A stretch of DNA of 7,998 nucleotides from Methanosarcinaceae archaeon (GTDB lineage Archaea; Halobacteriota; Methanosarcinia; Methanosarcinales; Methanosarcinaceae): positions 1 through 7,998 of the forward strand of contig JAUVKD010000026.1 in NCBI GenBank assembly GCA_030596385.1, written 5' to 3'. The position numbers and the translations under genes are program-made. How positions within the stretch are numbered: the stretch's first letter is position 1; each line of letters starts with the position of its first letter. Positions 6,379-7,998 of this stretch are shown one piece after another. A model generated the notes under the pieces. That model made no database searches. It was not told the origin of the DNA and saw only the letters and a program-made list of their open reading frames with translations.

Positions 6379-6975
6379 TTGGGTGCACAAGAAGCACTGG
6401 TACTGCCTGCAAAACTTCGTCCGGTTTTGCGTAAGCCTTTTGGTGTTCTTTATGAGGGTACCGGAAAAGATACGATCCGAAAGATAGCATCTGACCTAGG
6501 CAGTCCCACAAAACTTATATCTGTGGGTGATGTTACAACATTCTACTTGCTTGAATCAGACATCGTGCCTGATGTCTGTGTTGTTGATGATCGTACAAAA
6601 AGAGAACCGGCATCAGATTGTGTCATGCTAGGTACAAAACATGCAGCATTTACAACGATATCGGTTGACAATCCCCCGGGTGTTATTACCGGAGACCTGA
6701 TCGATGCAATTTGTGATGCAGTCAGGTCAAGTCAACATATAAGGATATTTGTCCGCGGCGAAGAAGATCTGGCGGCATTGCCTGCGATCTTAATGGCCCC
6801 GATAGATTCGGTGGTTCTATATGGCCAGCCAAATGAAGGCGTGGTGCTTGTCAGGATTACAGAATCTAAGAAAGATGAAATACGTAGTTTATTGGATCAA
6901 ATTATTGAAGAATGTGCACATAAAGGTCAATTCGATGGTATTCGGAGGAAATTAGATGGATATTACTGTTACTGA
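6379..6975 (+). CDS. GTP-dependent dephospho-CoA kinase (DUF359)
   Basis: A 198-residue protein of the DUF359 family, identified in archaea as the GTP-dependent dephospho-CoA kinase, the last step of coenzyme A synthesis, replacing bacterial CoaE. Family motifs appear in order: GDVTTF (50-55), VVDDRTKRE (68-76, usually VDGKTKR), NPPGVIT (98-104), [10 protein letters not shown] (126-135), the [13 protein letters not shown] segment (139-151) and EGVVLV. The acidic residues expected for metal and GTP binding are present. The start is TTG at 6379, one base after the spt4 stop, with GAAGGTGCGAT inside the end of spt4 as ribosome binding site. The gene overlaps S24e by 20 bases. Its place inside a transcription/translation operon is widespread in euryarchaea; the reason is unknown. 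Confidence 0.92.
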   Translation: MGAQEALVLPAKLRPVLRKPFGVLYEGTGKDTIRKIASDLGSPTKLISVGDVTTFYLLESDIVPDVCVVDDRTKREPASDCVMLGTKHAAFTTISVDNPPGVITGDLIDAICDAVRSSQHIRIFVRGEEDLAALPAILMAPIDSVVLYGQPNEGVVLVRITESKKDEIRSLLDQIIEECAHKGQFDGIRRKLDGYYCY

Positions 6976-7330
6976 AGATAAGAATAATGCGCTTTTAAAT
7001 AGGCGGGAAATTAATTTTAAAGTCAAATACGAGGGTGCAACACCTTCAAGAAATGATGTCAGAAACAAACTGTTAGCTATGTTGGATGCATCTCTTGACC
7101 TTACGATCATACAAAAATTGGATAACGAGTATGGAATGCAGGAACTAACAGGATATGCAAAGATCTACGAGGATGCAGCACGCATGGTGCAGATCGAGCG
7201 CAAACACATGGTCACACGAAATGAAGTTCCGGCCAAACCTGAGGCTGAAGTGTCCGGGGATGCTGAGGCGGCACCGGCCGCAGAAGACGAAACTGAGGCT
7301 AAGGTTGAAATTACAGAAGAGCAGGTGTGA
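6956..7330 (+). CDS. rps24e: Small-subunit ribosomal protein S24e
   Basis: Ribosomal protein S24e of the small subunit, shared by archaea and eukaryotes. The core (about 1-98) contains [38 protein letters not shown], the [23 protein letters not shown] strand and turn, and [14 protein letters not shown]. Beyond the core, residues 99-124 form a low-complexity acidic tail rich in Glu, Ala and Pro ([21 protein letters not shown]), longer than needed for the fold. The ATG at 6956 has GGAGG (6944-6948) seven bases upstream, inside the end of the dephospho-CoA kinase gene, so translation is coupled. S27ae begins two bases after its stop. Confidence 0.96.
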   Translation: MDITVTEDKNNALLNRREINFKVKYEGATPSRNDVRNKLLAMLDASLDLTIIQKLDNEYGMQELTGYAKIYEDAARMVQIERKHMVTRNEVPAKPEAEVSGDAEAAPAAEDETEAKVEITEEQV

Positions 7331-7332
7331 CA

Positions 7333-7482
7333 ATGGCAGTAAAAGACTATTATAAAGTTACCGGCGATTCGATCGAAAAACTCCTGCAATCCTGTCCAAG
7401 ATGTGGTGATGGTGTTTTTTTAGCAAATCACAAAAACCGACTTACCTGTGGCAAATGCGGGTATACGGAATTTAAGAAGTAA
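7333..7482 (+). CDS. rps27ae: Small-subunit ribosomal protein S27ae
   Basis: A 49-residue zinc-ribbon protein of the small ribosomal subunit; the eukaryotic form is made as a ubiquitin fusion, the archaeal form stands alone. It reads [20 protein letters not shown], then C21-PR-C24, [13 protein letters not shown]39-GK-C42, and ends GYTEFKK. All four zinc cysteines are present and length is normal. It starts two bases after the S24e stop; GCAGGTGTGA just upstream is the ribosome binding site. It is the last gene of the operon, followed directly by T-rich sequence. In many euryarchaea kae1-bud32 follows here, but not in this window. Confidence 0.96.
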   Translation: MAVKDYYKVTGDSIEKLLQSCPRCGDGVFLANHKNRLTCGKCGYTEFKK

Positions 7483-7485
7483 TCA

Positions 7486-7533
7486 TTTTTTTTGGATTGT
7501 ATCACTGCCGACAAGGCTGTGATGTAATTTTTT
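7486..7533 (+). terminator. T-rich termination region after S27ae
   Basis: A run of eight T (7486-7493) follows the S27ae stop, the usual archaeal termination signal. A hairpin with a nine-position stem and one T-T mismatch (ATCACTGCC at 7501-7509, GGCTGTGAT at 7515-7523) and a second run of six T (7528-7533) lie behind it. The T runs alone suffice for archaeal RNA polymerase; the hairpin may be incidental or protect the 3' end. Confidence 0.65.
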
Positions 7534-7643
7534 GATCTTAACTTTGTTTACATGTACTTATCGCTCCCCTGCGATCTGTTTAGCAGTAAACTTCCAAACA
7601 GCACGTCCTATTTTTAATATTGATTCTAAAATTGCCAAAAGAT

Positions 7644-7668
7644 GTATATCTTAATCTCCATTATAACA
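7644..7668 (+). promoter_or_regulatory. Possible radB promoter
   Basis: GTATATCTTAA (7644-7654) and TTATAACA (7661-7668) are weak TATA-box candidates before the GTG start. From the second, transcription would begin close to the GTG, fitting the absence of a clear ribosome binding site and suggesting a leaderless message. The rest of the 7534-7687 gap shows no gene. Confidence 0.35.
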
Positions 7669-7687
7669 GGTAACTTCAGAACACGGG

Positions 7688-7998
7688 GTGTACAATATAA
7701 CCACACAACTTTTATCCGGATGTCAGCCGCTTGACGAACTTCTTGGAGGTGGATTTGAAACAGGTGTTGTTACCCAAATATTCGGGGAAGCGGGCAGCGG
7801 AAAAACCAATGTCTGCATTCAGCTTGCAATTGAATGTGTAAAACACGGCAAAAAAGTTATTTTTATAGATACTGAAAGCCTCTCACCTGACAGATTCCGA
7901 CAAATAGCAGGCGAGAATGCAAAAGAGATAGCGCAGCAAATCATTATTTTTGAACCCCACAGTTTTGAAGAGCAATATGCTGCCGTAAAAGAGATTGA
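7688..7998 (+). CDS. radB: DNA repair and recombination protein RadB, N-terminal part (runs off window)
   Basis: The first 103 codons of RadB, a RadA/RecA-family paralogue restricted to euryarchaea that assists homologous recombination. The N-terminus LLSGCQPLDELLGGGFETG leads directly into the ATPase core, without the helix-hairpin-helix domain found in RadA. Walker A is GEAGSGKT (33-40), preceded by VVTQIF; then NVCIQLAIE and VIFIDTESLSPDRFRQIAG match the RadB pattern. Walker B lies beyond the window. The only start between an in-frame stop at 7664 and the conserved part is the GTG at 7688. No strong ribosome binding site is visible. A RecA-like KaiC-type ATPase is the alternative, but the sequence order fits RadB best. 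Confidence 0.88.
   Translation, partial: MYNITTQLLSGCQPLDELLGGGFETGVVTQIFGEAGSGKTNVCIQLAIECVKHGKKVIFIDTESLSPDRFRQIAGENAKEIAQQIIIFEPHSFEEQYAAVKEI

Noticed and set aside
7501..7523. Hairpin as a small RNA or riboswitch
   Set aside because: It is a single short stem with a mismatch beside T runs after an operon; a termination-region hairpin explains it.
1..7998. CRISPR array, tRNA, rRNA or toxin-antitoxin pair
   Set aside because: I saw no regularly spaced repeats, no tRNA-like cloverleaf and no rRNA; the PIN protein has no partner gene and sits in a ribosomal operon.

Overview
The window reads as a chromosomal segment of a methanogen-like euryarchaeon, most probably of the Methanosarcinales/Methanomicrobia group. 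The evidence is archaeal-only or archaeal-type proteins (aIF2 gamma, Rpo7, Spt4, GTP-dependent dephospho-CoA kinase, S24e, S27ae, a PurP family protein and RadB), AT-rich promoters with TATA boxes, and ribosome binding sites of GGAGG/GGTGAT type. The lineage is an inference from protein style and gene order; no database search was possible.

Left third (1 to about 2600): an accessory, partly decayed region. On the minus strand lie an intact small UPF0145/YbjQ protein, an N-terminally truncated DUF3267-like membrane protein, and the start of a secreted protein entering a PQQ-type beta-propeller, whose start codon is separated from its body by a frame break at a run of seven A. Next come about 300 bases with no recognisable gene, then a scrambled remnant of an IS91-like (HUH/Y2) transposase on the minus strand.

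Middle (2618 to 3775): a PurP/ATP-grasp family gene on the plus strand, behind its own TATA box. Its ATP-loop sequence differs from textbook PurP, so it is probably the second paralogue type.

Right half (3939 to 7482): a compact plus-strand information-processing operon. It runs aIF2 gamma, a PIN-domain (COG1412/Fcf1-like) nuclease, Rpo7 (RpoE'), Spt4 (RpoE''), the DUF359 GTP-dependent dephospho-CoA kinase, ribosomal protein S24e and ribosomal protein S27ae. Neighbours overlap or lie within a few bases, except for a 70-base AT-rich gap before rpo7 that may hold an internal promoter. Three genes (aIF2 gamma, PIN, dephospho-CoA kinase) appear to start with TTG behind good ribosome binding sites. 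The set joins translation initiation, transcription and small-subunit assembly, with one CoA biosynthesis enzyme embedded.

Right end: after a T-rich terminator region, the first 103 codons of radB (a RecA/RadA-family ATPase) run off the window. I see no convincing undescribed system. The most unusual points are the frame break and truncation in the minus-strand membrane/secreted gene pair, the scrambled transposase that keeps both catalytic motifs, the altered PurP loop, and perfect short tandem duplications in two intergenic leaders of the operon.
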